A stretch of 64,000 nucleotides of DNA, taken from positions 1 to 64,000 of the forward strand of contig LGRX02026014.1 in the NCBI GenBank assembly GCA_001247695.2, read 5' to 3'. Below are positions 43,791 to 54,302 of the stretch, piece after piece. Positions within the stretch are counted from its first letter, which is position 1; each line of letters begins with the position of its first letter. A model generated the notes under the pieces. That model saw only the letters and a list, made by a program, of their open reading frames with translations, made no database searches and had not been told where the DNA came from. Origin of the DNA: Cymbomonas tetramitiformis (taxonomy: Eukaryota > Chlorophyta > Pyramimonadophyceae > Pyramimonadales > Pyramimonadaceae). Made by a program: the position numbers and the translations under genes.

Positions 43791-45790
43791 ATATAATGTG
43801 GTGGCCAATACACCGGGGCTGGTTTGGTTAGACGCCTGTCATACATTTTGTATAAAGTAACGCAATAGCGCACTCCCTCAAAACCTGCAGATGCTACTCT
43901 ATGTTTGCACCGCGCATCGCACTTAAAAACCTTATGGCTTTCAGAGAATTGGAGAAGGGTGCCCTTGCTATCCTCTCTAGGCGACTCCATCTCCAAAACC
44001 GCGTTCTTGTAGTTTCCAAGAAAGATGATGTATTGATGTGACACATCTTTTCTGTCCTCGTGTCGCTTCACTTCGCACTTATCGGCTAGCATGCACGACA
44101 CATACAAGCACCAATCGCCGTCTCTATTGTAATTTGCGTCTATTATTTCTAAGATTTGACCTGCTAGGATGTAAAGTTCTTTCTTCCAATACGGCTTGCT
44201 TGCACTTGTTAGCGGATCGTCCATGTAAACACCTTTTTTCTTGTGCCAAGGGTGGGGCGTCCCGAAAGCACATGTTCCATCTAGCTTAGGGCCAAACTCC
44301 TCTTGCTGCACTGTTCTCCCCATGTTAAACCACCACCCAACATTCCAACCCTCCTTCCCTCCTTTCTTGCCTTTTGCCTCGTTTGCGCAGCCACGCTCTA
44401 TTATCTTGCACGTTTGCGCATGCAACGTTGCTTCAAATTCCGTGAGTAGTACCTTCAACCTTTGGTTATCACTTATTAGCACCGGCCGCCTGTTTCCGCG
44501 AATCCCACAAAATAAGTCCTCGATCCTTGAAAGATGCAACGTTGTGCTCTACGCCAGAATAAATAAAAGGTACGCTCCCAGCACTTTCTGGGTATCCTCT
44601 GTCTTCGTACAACAAGTTGTGAAACTCAGTGACACTTTTCTTTAGTAAATCTTTTGTTGTCGCTAAGTTGAAAAAAATATACCAGGCTTCAACTTCTCCT
44701 AAACTACGGTCGAACCCCGGATACTTTGCAGGCGGTAGCAAAATCTTTAAGCCAAGCCTTTGGAACGCACTAGCTCTACTATCCCCCACCACAGGACGTT
44801 CGAACGAATGCAATAGCTTCAAACACACGATCGTGGCGTTGGATTGAAGACACGCAGCTAACAAAGGTTCGCACTTCCCTCTTGCATATGGCAAGGACGA
44901 TATTATGATGTCTACTTGCGGGTTGAATTCTTCCCACTTGATTTTCTCTAAGTCTAGGCGTCTTATGCCTTTCGCAGGATGCTTAACGCTTAGAAAGATC
45001 GTCTTCGGTTTGAACCGAACTAGGTTGTTGTAAACGTAGCGAGGTCCCTTACCGCAGCAAAAATCGCCATTTTTTTTTCGTGAAACAAATTGCCAATAAC
45101 TGCTAATAGAGGCGTGTATTGTTGTGCGATTGTGGGATAAAAACTAGTGTCTTTATCACATACCCTTGGTATCGTTATTTTAAATGGTAAATTTTTCAGA
45201 GGAGCACACCTCGTTGAAAACGCACTCCGTTTTCGTTTCGGAAACAACTTGCTCGCGTTGTCGTCGTTTGCATTGTCGTTCGCATTGTCGTCCACAACGC
45301 GCTCCGTTGTTTCATACGGTTCAATCTCGTCGCATGTCGCAACCTCCGCGTTCACATTGTTTTGCCCTATGGGTTCAGTAGGTTGGCATATATCGGAGAG
45401 TGTTGGCGACTGTATTGAATAAAAGATTTCGTCTACCCATGCGTCGTAAGCTACAATTGTATTATGCCTATCACAGCATACTTCGAGCCCGCTGTCTGTA
45501 GGTCGGATTGAAGCTAACGCGGAAAAAAATAAAGCCAGTTGACCTTCTTTAATTGCTTGCTCACTTCCTAAGATATGTACGTAATATGATTTCAACAAAA
45601 TCAAAAGCTCTCCAACTTTATATTGCGAATACCCATTTCTTCCACCTGTGGACTCGAGTTGCGCAGGCCAGTAAATTGGGCGTATCTCTTCGAGCTTTGC
45701 ATACGGTCCCAATATCATTGCGACTACTCGCCGTAAATCTTGCTTGCTAGGTGCTTTCGGACAGCATACACCGCACTTATCACGAGGCAT
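43787..45790 (-). pseudogene. SAM-methyltransferase-like domain joined to TET/JBP-like 2OG-Fe(II) oxygenase (two frame breaks)
   Basis: Starts MPRDKCGVCCPK. After an N-terminal region of about 235 residues the frame breaks in a run of nine A (plus-strand T run 45070-45078). One base shifted, the reading continues as GDFCCGKGPRYVY, a SAM-binding motif I. Then comes DIIISSLPYARGK, matching the (D/N/S)xPY catalytic loop of amino-methyltransferases but with Leu replacing Pro. A second break near 44510 leads to a C-terminal domain with KRHEDRKD (HxD), a LGNY turn, KHRV (distal His) about 57 residues later and GVRYCVTLY (2OG-binding Arg). This is the order of TET/JBP-type oxygenases, which oxidise methylated bases. 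Known TET/JBP genes in fungi and algae are often carried by transposons. One polypeptide or two is unproven; the breaks may be sequencing errors. Confidence 0.65.
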
Positions 45791-45866
45791 CTTTTAGTTA
45801 GTCACAATCGGTCGTATATCGGCAACTTGTTTCTCAAAGTATTTCCCCCTTGCAACTTTCCGAGTC

Positions 45867-46273
45867 GCGCCAAAAACCGTTAGATTTTAATCGAACGGTA
45901 TCCCAGTTATTCACGGCCGTGAATTTTAGATTCACGGCCGTGAATCTTTCCGAATGGAACCAAAAACCGTTCGATTAAAATCTAACGGTTTTTGGTTCCA
46001 TTCGGACATATGGAATTCACGGCCATGAATCTGGAAGGGGTAAGGCGGGCGCATGCACCGTTTATCGCCGTCGTCCCGAACTCCCCGTCGCGTGACACAG
46101 CACCCGTGTGAAGGGCATGAGATGAAAACAGGTCGGTCATATATCCCTGTCATTCACGGCCGTGAATCTTTCCGAATGTAACCAAAAACCGTTCGATTAA
46201 AATCGAACGGTTTTTGGTTCCATTTGGATATATGGAATTCACGGCCGCGAATCTGGAATTCACGGCCGTGAAT
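45867..46273. repeat. Palindrome cluster in the divergent promoter region of the cargo genes
   Basis: ATTCACGGCCGTGAAT, a perfect 16-bp palindrome, occurs at 45909, 45930, 46152 and 46258, with near-copies at about 46015 and 46237. Two 56-bp hairpins, 45950-46005 and 46172-46227, have stems of 22 bp or more built on GGAACCAAAAACCGTT. A shorter relative lies at about 45867-45900. The cluster sits between the start of the methyltransferase/oxygenase gene (45790, minus) and the next gene (46351, plus), so it could hold operators or promoters for both. Confidence 0.9.
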
Positions 46274-46350
46274 ATGCAAGTTAGTGGCGCTTTTATTTCC
46301 TTTAGTGAAAGTTGAAATTTATTATAACCCGAACGTAAATCGTAACGACT

Positions 46351-47879
46351 ATGGAACAATCAACACTTGCCGAGATCTGCGAATGCGGACAGTTAAACAA
46401 GAAGGGAAAGCTCATTGAATGCAAGCAAGACCCGTCGACTATGGACCACGAGGGCAAACGCTGCACCCGGATAAAAAGAGGCAAGGGCGAGCTGCGATGC
46501 GCAAAATGCAGCGGACAGTCAAAGAAACCCGCAAGAGGCAAAGAAAAATATTTGGACGACTTCGATCGTACGCGAGCAATAGGCTTCGCAAACAACTTCG
46601 TGGTGTCTTTACCCGAAGACACGCGACAACATCTGGAAAGGCGCTCTTCGCTTATGTGGCGGGAAGCGTTGAACAAGGTGCCGGATTGGGACAAACTTCC
46701 TCGCGGAATGGTAACCCTTACCGGAGGAAAGCTAGAGGTGTTTCATGAAACCGCGAAACACGGGGGGGGGGAATATTGACGGACTTCTACGACAACTTCC
46801 TCGACGACGAAGATCGGAAGCACTTGAACGTCTTCGTCAACGAGGTGGAGACGCAGGTATTGGAAAACCTACGTAACTCGTACACCGTCGAGAACCAAGC
46901 GTTTTTAATCAACGACAACCTGGTTGCGGAGAAATCGGGGAAGGTCCTCTCGTCCCTAAGGGGGTGGCAACCTTGGCATCTTGACCAGCCGTTGAACCAG
47001 CCCCTCACCGAGCCCGCCCAGCACTTGGCGATCGTCGCCTACTTGGGCCCATGTTCCCCAACAAGGGTGTGCTCTGCGCCAACCCCGTCGTTGGAAGCGT
47101 CGATCAGGGAACATATCAAACATGTATGTCGTACGGCCAACACTCAAAATTTCCATCGGCCAAATTTCGGCCATCCCGGCCAAAATCCAAAATTGCCCGC
47201 CGCAGGCGTAAAATTTTAATTTTATGTATGGCAATATCATAAAAATCGCAAATTGTCGGGGGAATTTTCAAAATTTTACATAATTCGTTTCGGCCAACAA
47301 GCAAAAGCACACTCGGCCAAACCTCGGCCACAGCCCTCATCGTACGGCCACAGACCGGCCATAGGGGGTTGATATGTTCCCTGGCGTCGATTGACCTATT
47401 AGGCCAATCGACGCAAGAGAACTTGAGGCTTAACTGCGATATAGCTTTCCGTGAGCAGCGCGCTCTAATGCTCCCGAAGGAAACCCTCGACGCCTTCGCG
47501 GTGAACGTTGGGGGGAAGGAGAAAGTGGAGTTGGGCGAGTGCGCCGTTGTGGGGGGGGGTTCACCAAGGGGTGTCCAATGCGGATGGCACGCCCCGAATA
47601 GTGTTCTCCGCCAACTTGGCCTTGAAGGACGTGGCCTCATACGACCCGGATGTGCAGCTCAACCCAGTCAACTCGCCCATCCACTGGGGTTTTCTCGACT
47701 TCGCTGCCAAGGAGTTCGTCAAGTACTTCCTCGCGGGCACGGACCTCGCCCCCACGGTGGACGATGAAAACGTGAAAGTGCTCAATACTTTGGGGGCAGA
47801 CGTTATGAAGTGTTTGGACAAAGTCACGAACAAGCGAAGGCGTGAAGCGGAGGGTTCGCGGAAGCGTGGTAGGAGATAA
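46351..47879 (+). pseudogene. Cys-rich protein with possible second 2OG-Fe(II) oxygenase fold (several frame breaks)
   Basis: Starts MEQSTLAEICECGQ. The N-terminal 50 residues have CEC...C...C...CAKC, a likely zinc-binding module. The frame breaks in a G10 run (about 46762-46771). It continues with YDNFLDDEDRKHLNVFV and WQPWHLDQPLNQP, an HxD-like motif. About 250 bp of repeat-rich sequence (about 47110-47370) then interrupts it. Coding resumes with REQRALMLPKETLDAF, breaks again in a G9 run (47551-47559) and continues with VHQGVSNADGTPRIVF (possible distal His and Arg) to a basic end (NKRRREAEGSRKRGRR). HxD, then His, then Arg suggests a double-stranded beta-helix oxygenase, but this is motif-level inference. 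Divergent from the methyltransferase/oxygenase gene. Confidence 0.45.
47103..47385. repeat. Insert-like segment bounded by a 15-bp inverted repeat
   Basis: CAGGGAACATATCAA near 47106 and TTGATATGTTCCCTG near 47369 are exact reverse complements. Between them CGGCCA recurs many times. GTATGT near the left and CATAG near the right could also make it an intron. Confidence 0.55.
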
Positions 47880-48045
47880 GTAATAGATTACGCTACATTA
47901 CATTACGTGTATGCCATGCTTAGCCACGTGAAAAAAATATTTACACTTACAAGTTGATATATATTATTACTTGTTTTTGCAATCAAATAATATTTGTTTG
48001 TTGTACTTGCTCGTTATCGCTACTAGTCTTTGCTAATTTGCTATC

Positions 48046-48570
48046 CTATATTAGCTCGAACTCGACGTTCAAACGTTCAGAAATATTCAAACTTGCATTG
48101 CGCTCGTGCCTCTCGAGAGGCACCACCATCCTCTGACAAGTTTTAGTGCACTTGCTGCACAACTTGTACGACACAAGGGAGGTGAAGTTCTCTGTCGAGT
48201 TTCTTTTTCCATCGTCGTCGTTTCCATGGTCGTGGAAAACGATGCGAGTGGTTGCGCTCTCCTCGCACCACACCCACGCACCCTGCTTGCAGTTGTCGAT
48301 AGCGTAGTGGTCGAGCATTGGGAACTAATCGAAAGGAAACTCTAATGGCCAAACGCCAGCCTCCCCATACTCAACCATGCATATGAGGACCTTATGCAAC
48401 TCGCACCGCTTGTTGGGGCGAGTGAGTCCACAGTGGGGATCCTTGGTAGGGTTCTCGTCTTCCCTGCGCACCACGACGTGCTTCTGCCAAAGCGCTGGGC
48501 AATTGTATGGGGCGGGCAGGTAGCCTCTGGAAGATTGATAGTCCTCGTCCCTATTTATTACTCGGTTCAT
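48046..48570 (-). pseudogene. Small Cys-rich cargo reading frames, broken near 48320
   Basis: Two adjacent minus-strand frames appear to be one product. 48325-48570 begins MNRVINRDEDYQSS and 48046-48318 contains KLCSKCTKTCQRM, with the frame lost between them. Function unknown; a zinc-binding role is possible. Confidence 0.35.
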
Positions 48571-48822
48571 TCTTTTATTTGCGGGCTAAGACTAGGTTTA
48601 TGCTTAGTCAAATAGGTTGAGTGAAATACAATAGCGTCTTTAACTCTCCGAGTTAACGTATATGGTATAAGATCCTCTACGAGTTAACGTATATGGTATA
48701 AGATATCGTATAGCGTATACTATATAATAACATATCACGTTGTTCGCATACATACTCCCTTGTGTTCGCATCTTACTATCACTTATCGACCCAAGGAAAC
48801 TTTGTTCAAGTACGAAACAAGT

Positions 48823-49164
48823 ATGCCCCAACCATGTTGCGACCACTGCGAACGGAAAGCGTGGCTCCGCGGTAGCCCCTCATTTGTGTCGCACGGGGTA
48901 TTTTATTTGTCGTGTCGCAAAAGATTCGTTTATATTAACGACGCTTCGCAGCTTTTTCAGAAATATGCTGTTTTTCATTTCGTTTCCCTTAAAGGAGCGA
49001 AACAGGTTTCCTGGAAAAAAGTGACATCAACAGGCCACACCGCAGGAGCTGTCCCTCAAAATTATGCCGTTGGAAAATTTTCGAAAATTTTCTGCCCATG
49101 TCAGCAGTCCTACCCCGGATTGTGTCGAGCGCTCGCGCTTTACCGGCCAATCATGATACGATAG
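48823..49164 (+). CDS. Small Cys-rich reading frame, unidentified
   Basis: Starts MPQPCCDHCERKAWLR and holds GVFYLSCRK. A related CC..C....GYF/VFYLSCRK coding segment lies inverted at about 50955-51090, so this is half of an internal inverted duplication. The 3' end runs into a tandem repeat, and the terminal codons are probably not conserved. Confidence 0.35.
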   Translation: MPQPCCDHCERKAWLRGSPSFVSHGVFYLSCRKRFVYINDASQLFQKYAVFHFVSLKGAKQVSWKKVTSTGHTAGAVPQNYAVGKFSKIFCPCQQSYPGLCRALALYRPIMIR

Positions 49165-49600
49165 CATCTCAGCAGTCCTACCCCGGATTCTTTCGACCGA
49201 CAACGAGAGAAACGTTTAACAATTCAAAATTATACCACGAAGATATATATGCTGTTTTTCATCCATGTCAGCAGTCCTACCCCGGATTTTGTCGAGCGCT
49301 CGCGCTTTACCGGCCAATCATGATACGATAGCATCTCAGCAGTCCTACCCCGGATTCTTTCGACCGATCGTTCGTAACCGACAACGAGAGACACGGGTAA
49401 CAATTCCATATTTTACCCCGAAGATATGTGGAATTTACAATTATGAATTTGTCGCAAAACTGCTCGAACAGGTTTACCGATCTCAACATCATCATCAGCA
49501 TCAGCAGTCCTACCCCGGATTGTTTCGGCCGATCGCTAGTAACCGACAACGAGAGACACGGGTAACAATTCCATATTTTACCCCGAAGATATGCGGAATT
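49095..49600. repeat. Interleaved tandem repeat, five copies of a core
   Basis: CAGCAGTCCTACCCCGGATT recurs at about 49105, 49171, 49268, 49338 and 49503. Longer blocks (AACAATTCCATATTTTACCC) are shared between some units. Confidence 0.85.
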
Positions 49601-50803
49601 TACAATTATTTACGCATCTCGTCATTCAAGATCATCTCACCACTCCTATCGGCGGCGCGGCCCGGACAAAAGTGGATATGGTATGATCCTGGTCGGCAAC
49701 GTTTTCATTTTTCTCCAAGCTCTTATCTTGCGCCTACCTGCTCGCTGTCTCAGCGCGCGGCTTGTGTTTTTGTTTGATTAATGATTTTTGCGCGCTACTT
49801 TTCTTTAGCGATATTTCATATCGAGCATGTTTTCGTGTGCATGCGTGGAACCCGGCGGGGGGGCGTTCCTGCGATGTTCTTCCATGAGCCGCATCCCACC
49901 AGCAGCCCATCCTGCGATACATGGATGATTGGAGGCCGTCGGGCGTCTTTGCATCCTGCCTGACGGTTTGGGTTCAATTTTCAACAGGAATTCTTCCTTC
50001 CTGAGCAGCGCTCTGTTTTTTGCAGGTTTATGCTGTGCCTTTTCTGAAGGCGCCAGCAACGGCCATAGTGTATAATTCACGCTGTGCCTTTTCTGAAGCC
50101 GCCAGCAACGTTCCTGGCGGCATCTTTCCCTCTGGCCCTACTAAGCTCAAGGGGTGCTTGGAGACCGGCGGGATTCTCCGACGGGTTGGGTTCGATTCCC
50201 AACGTCTTTACTAACCAGCGTTTCGTTTTTTGCAGGTTTTGTTTTTTACGCCGAGCATCCTTTTATGCCGCCAGCAGAGTGCTCGCGGCATCTTGTGACT
50301 TCCAGCTCTGTTTAGGTTTCGCCGATTATTGATGTTCAGAATTTTAGATTTTCCACCCACTGTTCCGCTGCTGTTTTCAAAACGTCTATTTTGTACGTAG
50401 ACGCCCACCCGAGGATGAAATGCGGACAGCAGTTGGCTGTCGGTATTGGGTTCGATCCCCAACGTCCTGACTGATTCGCTGTTCGTGTGCTGCAGGAAAC
50501 GTTTTGGTTCTGAAGATTTTGGAACGTGCGTTGTGCTCTAGTTTCCTAGTTTAGATTTTCATATCGCCCTCGGGTAGTTGAATCCTTGTATTAGAAACTA
50601 GCAGCCTAGTAGTAATAAGTATTTATGCTAATATTTTTTAAGAGAGTAATCGGTTTTTCTCTTAGTATCTTTATCCATCTGAAATGCTTGCTTGCTTGCT
50701 ACTCATGTATGCCTCGTGCTATATGAATGTCCCCAAGTGATCGTGTAATACACCTGTGTTTTATGTAATATTCGCGGTACTACTCGTTCAGTAATTTTGT
50801 TTT
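49601..50803. other. Repeat-rich non-coding segment with B-box-like motifs
   Basis: GCTGTGCCTTTTCTGAAG(G/C)CGCCAGCAACG is duplicated near 50030 and 50082. GGGTTCGATTCCCAAC (50185-50200) and GGGTTCGATCCCCAAC (about 50447-50462) match the tRNA/SINE B box, each followed by a GCAGG. Probably SINE fragments inside the MULE. Confidence 0.4.
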
Positions 50804-51229
50804 TCAAGTCATAATCGCGGTACTATTCGTTTGTGTTCCCCCTAGCTTAATTTCATTTTCGGAAATTTTCTGTGAATTTTCACGACAGAAATGAGCGTGG
50901 TCCTCATGATTGTCGCACCTGCGACAGACATGAGCCCCCAGCTCATTTCTGTCGCACGGTATAATTCCAATCTGTCTTGCGACACGACAAATAAAATACC
51001 CGGTGCGACAAATTTGAAGTGCTACCTGGCTCCGCGCTCGGTTCAGCCGGGACTTGCAAGACCTGCAACAAGCTTTCGCCAACAATTTTGAAGGATACGC
51101 CGACCACGAGCGGTTCCTTGCAAGGTGGGCGGTAGTGGGTAGGGACCTAGCCGATATTCCCTTAGCACAACCTGACCGGCTCACTTGCAAAAGTTGCTTC
51201 ACCAACATTTGGCTACCACATGCTACCAC
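50804..51229 (-). pseudogene. Inverted, decayed relative of the 48.8-kb Cys-rich frame
   Basis: ACCRSCKSRLNRARSQ and the GGGTATTTTATTTGTCGTGT nucleotide core match 48.83-48.93 kb in reverse orientation. The homologous reading switches frame, so it is probably non-functional. Confidence 0.35.
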
Positions 51230-51548
51230 GGATATCTACTTCACCTCCTGGGCCAAGTGGGAATTTTTATAAAGTAAAGCAAAGTAAAGAGGTTACTAGA
51301 TTGATTCAAAAACAGACTTGAGAATAGTGTGTACACAAAATATCAATACTTGCTATTACACTTATGTACACCTGACAAAAATTGTCTATTCCTTAGCTAC
51401 GCATATTCCGCACAACCATGTTCCTGCTGGGATCTTGCTTAGGCTTGGACGCAAGCAAAAAATATGGAAGCCCTTATTGCACACGTCGCATAACAGCATT
51501 TCATCTCCGTTGTCTTAGACTTCACCGCACAGTTCGCACGACAAACTT

Positions 51549-54017
51549 TTAGGAACTTGCTGCGAGCATCTTGCTTCCATGTCTAGCTCTGCCATCTCGC
51601 GCGCTCGCTTGGATGCTTCCCGTTTCAGTTTCGCGGTGATCTTCCCAAGGGGTTGCCTTTTCAAGGCGCCAATCTCTCGGGCAATTTCTCGGGCGTCCCA
51701 CTTGTGGGTGTCGGCCAATTATGTCGAGATGTTTTTCAAGAGGCGCCTTAAACTTCCCTTTGAATAAGCCAACAGCAATACAGCATGCACACGTGACGCT
51801 CTCCGCGTAGATAGGGCACATACACCAGTGGTGCCCATATTCGGTGACCTTATTAGCGTCCAAAGGTCGTAAGATCACAAAAGACTTGTAGGTGTTCATG
51901 AACTGCTCGAAGGTGACAACCGTCGCTGGAGGGTGTTCAGGGTCGCGCATAAGGGCGAGGAACTTTACCACAAGGGGAGCAATCTCTTTCCTTTTATCCG
52001 CGATAGTGGAACCACTCAACTTCTCGAAGGTCTTAAGGGAGGGAACGACATATGAAGGACGGTCTGTAACCCCCAAGACGCCGGTCGTGCGCGTCATAAG
52101 CTCGAGCATGTTGTTGTCAATCATAAGTAGCGCCTCCCGCCAAATAGCTTGTGTAATAACTGGAGTCGTAGGTATGGGGTGTTGCCCGTCGTATATCGTC
52201 TCCTCGTGCATGTATTTTAGCGCAGAAGGATGGAATACCTCGAGTTGGAGTTGCTTACGCATGGTCATCTCGTCTTTCACGTGTCTATTCACGCACTCGG
52301 GACTATTCTGCGTAGATTGGATCCCTTCTGGCATGAAGCCGAGAACCCACCCACCCCACTTGCCCCACCAAGTCTCCGCGAACCAGTTATTGCAAATATA
52401 CTCTTCATCACGCTTGTATAGTTCGATGAAGAGATTGAATGCACTATCACGAGCACCAGCGATGGTGATGTTGTGTATTTCCGTAACGCCATGCTTGAAG
52501 CCGTTAACGTTATGAGCGTCGTTGAATAGCGCGGTCTTCTCGTTAAGCTTCATCATGCAATGCGACCAACATATTCCTTGCTTAATCTCTTCCGCGACAA
52601 GTGTACACCGTAGGTAACCTCAAATGCTCTAGAACGTGCGTGATGGTTTCCGCCGGAAGCTTGGCGTTAGCGTTGAAGAAAGCGAGGGAGTGATCCAAAG
52701 TATGATAACGAGGTTGCCACACTTTCTGGAAACCAAGTTGCATAGCCGCGATCAAGCAAAAGTCCACTATTTGCGAAGCATAGGCGTCCTCGTGCGATTT
52801 GATGGCGAGCGCCCCGAGACGAAAACGTTTATCCAAGTAGGAAGACCCGTTGCATTCAAGGGGTAAGCCTTGCCAGTTCGTCTTGTACGTGTCGTCTCGT
52901 GAGCGGTGATCCTTTGCGAGAAGTACCTCGAGTTTCCCCCAAGTGGTGTAAATCACGCACCACCTTTTGCGTTTCTGCGCTGCGACATAATCCTTGACGA
53001 GTTCGGTGTAGTTCTTGTAAAGGGCACGCAAGTTCAACTTCCCTTTATAAAACCTTTTCGAACGCGTACTCCACCCTTGGACGACAAGCATGTTCTCTAA
53101 GATATGCACGAAGTACTCAGCGGACTCGCAAGCAAGAATTGAGATGAAATGTGCTTGAAGGTTCCGTTCATAAACGGAAAAGTCTTCATTCCAACCCGCC
53201 AGCTTCCAAGTATTAAGCTCATCTTGGGTTGCTTGGGCTTCGAAAGGAATAGGAGGCAGGGTGTTCGCGGAATTCTCGGCGTAATGTTCCACGGTTTCGA
53301 AGCCGCTCGGTTGGAGTACTTGTCCTTCAAACATGCAAAGCGTCCCCGCCGTTTTGCGATCGGTCACGGGGATGGCCAACAAGTTGGAGGTCTGGCAAAC
53401 CTCCATGAACTGACCGCAAGTCTTTATGGTTTTAAGCCCCAAGATTTGTTTGCGATTGTTGTACACAAAGTTCTTTATGACCTTGTAATCAACGTCGTCA
53501 TCGGCTTCCATGGCTGTGGTGACTGCGGTACTAAGCTTCGCTTAAAAATGGCTTTAGGCGGAAGCTTTTCCTTGATCGCCTCCTTACACTTGTCCTTTAA
53601 ATCTTTCGACATACCCTTTCCTGTGAAATTAGTATGGTCGTGTGTCCCACGGGTGTACAAGTTGCATGTAATAGTAGGGCATAAGGTCGTTCCCTTGACA
53701 ATTTTATAGTAAACTTGACAACCGTGTGTATGCTGTAAAGCACACCTGAAGTTTTGAGTCACGGAACCGTTTTTTCCCGACCTATAATCCTTGCCAGACT
53801 TGGTCACACCCTCGAGGCTCAAGGTTTCCATCTTCTCTGTGCACTCTACATACGATACACCATTGAGGACCGTACTCCATACTAAGGGGACACGGGTACG
53901 TTTCGACTTTCCCATTGGTGTAACGAGGAAGTCCTCTTCTTCCTCTTCATCCGAATGATATATATCCTCCACATTTTTACCCGGGCTTGTGAACTCAAAG
54001 CCGTCGGGCTCAGCCAT
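51549..54017 (-). pseudogene. MULE transposase with WRKY/GCM-type N-terminal finger and SWIM-like finger (two frame breaks)
   Basis: Three consecutive minus-strand frames make one product. 53475-54017 starts MAEPDGFEF and has a C-C-H-H finger (FRCALQHTHGCQ ... THDHTN) of the FLYWCH/WRKY-GCM kind. 52582-53511 holds the first catalytic region (DDTYKTNWQGLPL), SHEDAYAS, and TLDHSLAFFNA, where the second Asp is expected. 51549-52556 holds NSPECVNRHVKDE (third acidic residue) and WCMCPIY...TCACC, a SWIM-like CxC...CxC with Cys in place of His. Breaks lie near 53490 and 52610. It binds the terminal repeats and cuts by a DDE mechanism. The start lies 68 bp inside the right terminal repeat. Confidence 0.85.
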
Positions 54018-54084
54018 GTTACTTTCCTCTCGTTTGGCTACGCGACAACTCTTTTGTGTAATATTTCGATGTCATGGATGCATG

Positions 54085-54188
54085 CACCGGTAATAGCCGG
54101 ATGACATCAAAAAAACTTAATCTAAAATCAACATGAAAATGGGTTAATCTAAAATCATAAAGAAATAATCTAAATTAAATAGCCTACC
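54085..54188 (-). repeat. Right terminal inverted repeat of the MULE
   Basis: Reverse complement of 42875-42978 with few mismatches, followed by ATATATATA and a long TA tract. Confidence 0.92.
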
Positions 54189-54195
54189 ATATATA

Positions 54196-54229
<34 letters not shown>

Positions 54230-54235
54230 GTGTAG

Positions 54236-54302
54236 CACGAAAGCTCTTTTAGCACGGGTGCTCCTTTAGCACGGATGCTCCTTTAGCACAGATGCTCAAA
54301 GC
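54236..54302. repeat. ~17-bp tandem repeat, about four units
   Basis: TTTAGCACGGATGCTCC-type units beside the MULE insertion site. Confidence 0.8.

Larger units (their letters stand above)
42875..54188. mobile_element. 11.3-kb Mutator-like transposon (MULE) carrying a methyltransferase/oxygenase cargo
   Basis: Terminal inverted repeats of about 104 bp (42875-42978 and 54085-54188) align almost base for base, sharing ATTTAATTTAGATTATTTC, CATTTTCATGTTGATTTTAG and GATGTCATCCGGCTAT. ATATATATA flanks both ends (42866-42874, 54189-54197). This 9-bp duplication is of MULE length, although the target is a TA microsatellite. The right end encodes a MULE transposase. Cargo from left to right: a Cys-rich gene (+), a methyltransferase and TET/JBP-like oxygenase gene (-), a palindrome cluster, a Cys-rich possible oxygenase gene (+), small Cys-rich fragments and repeats. 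Confidence 0.92.
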
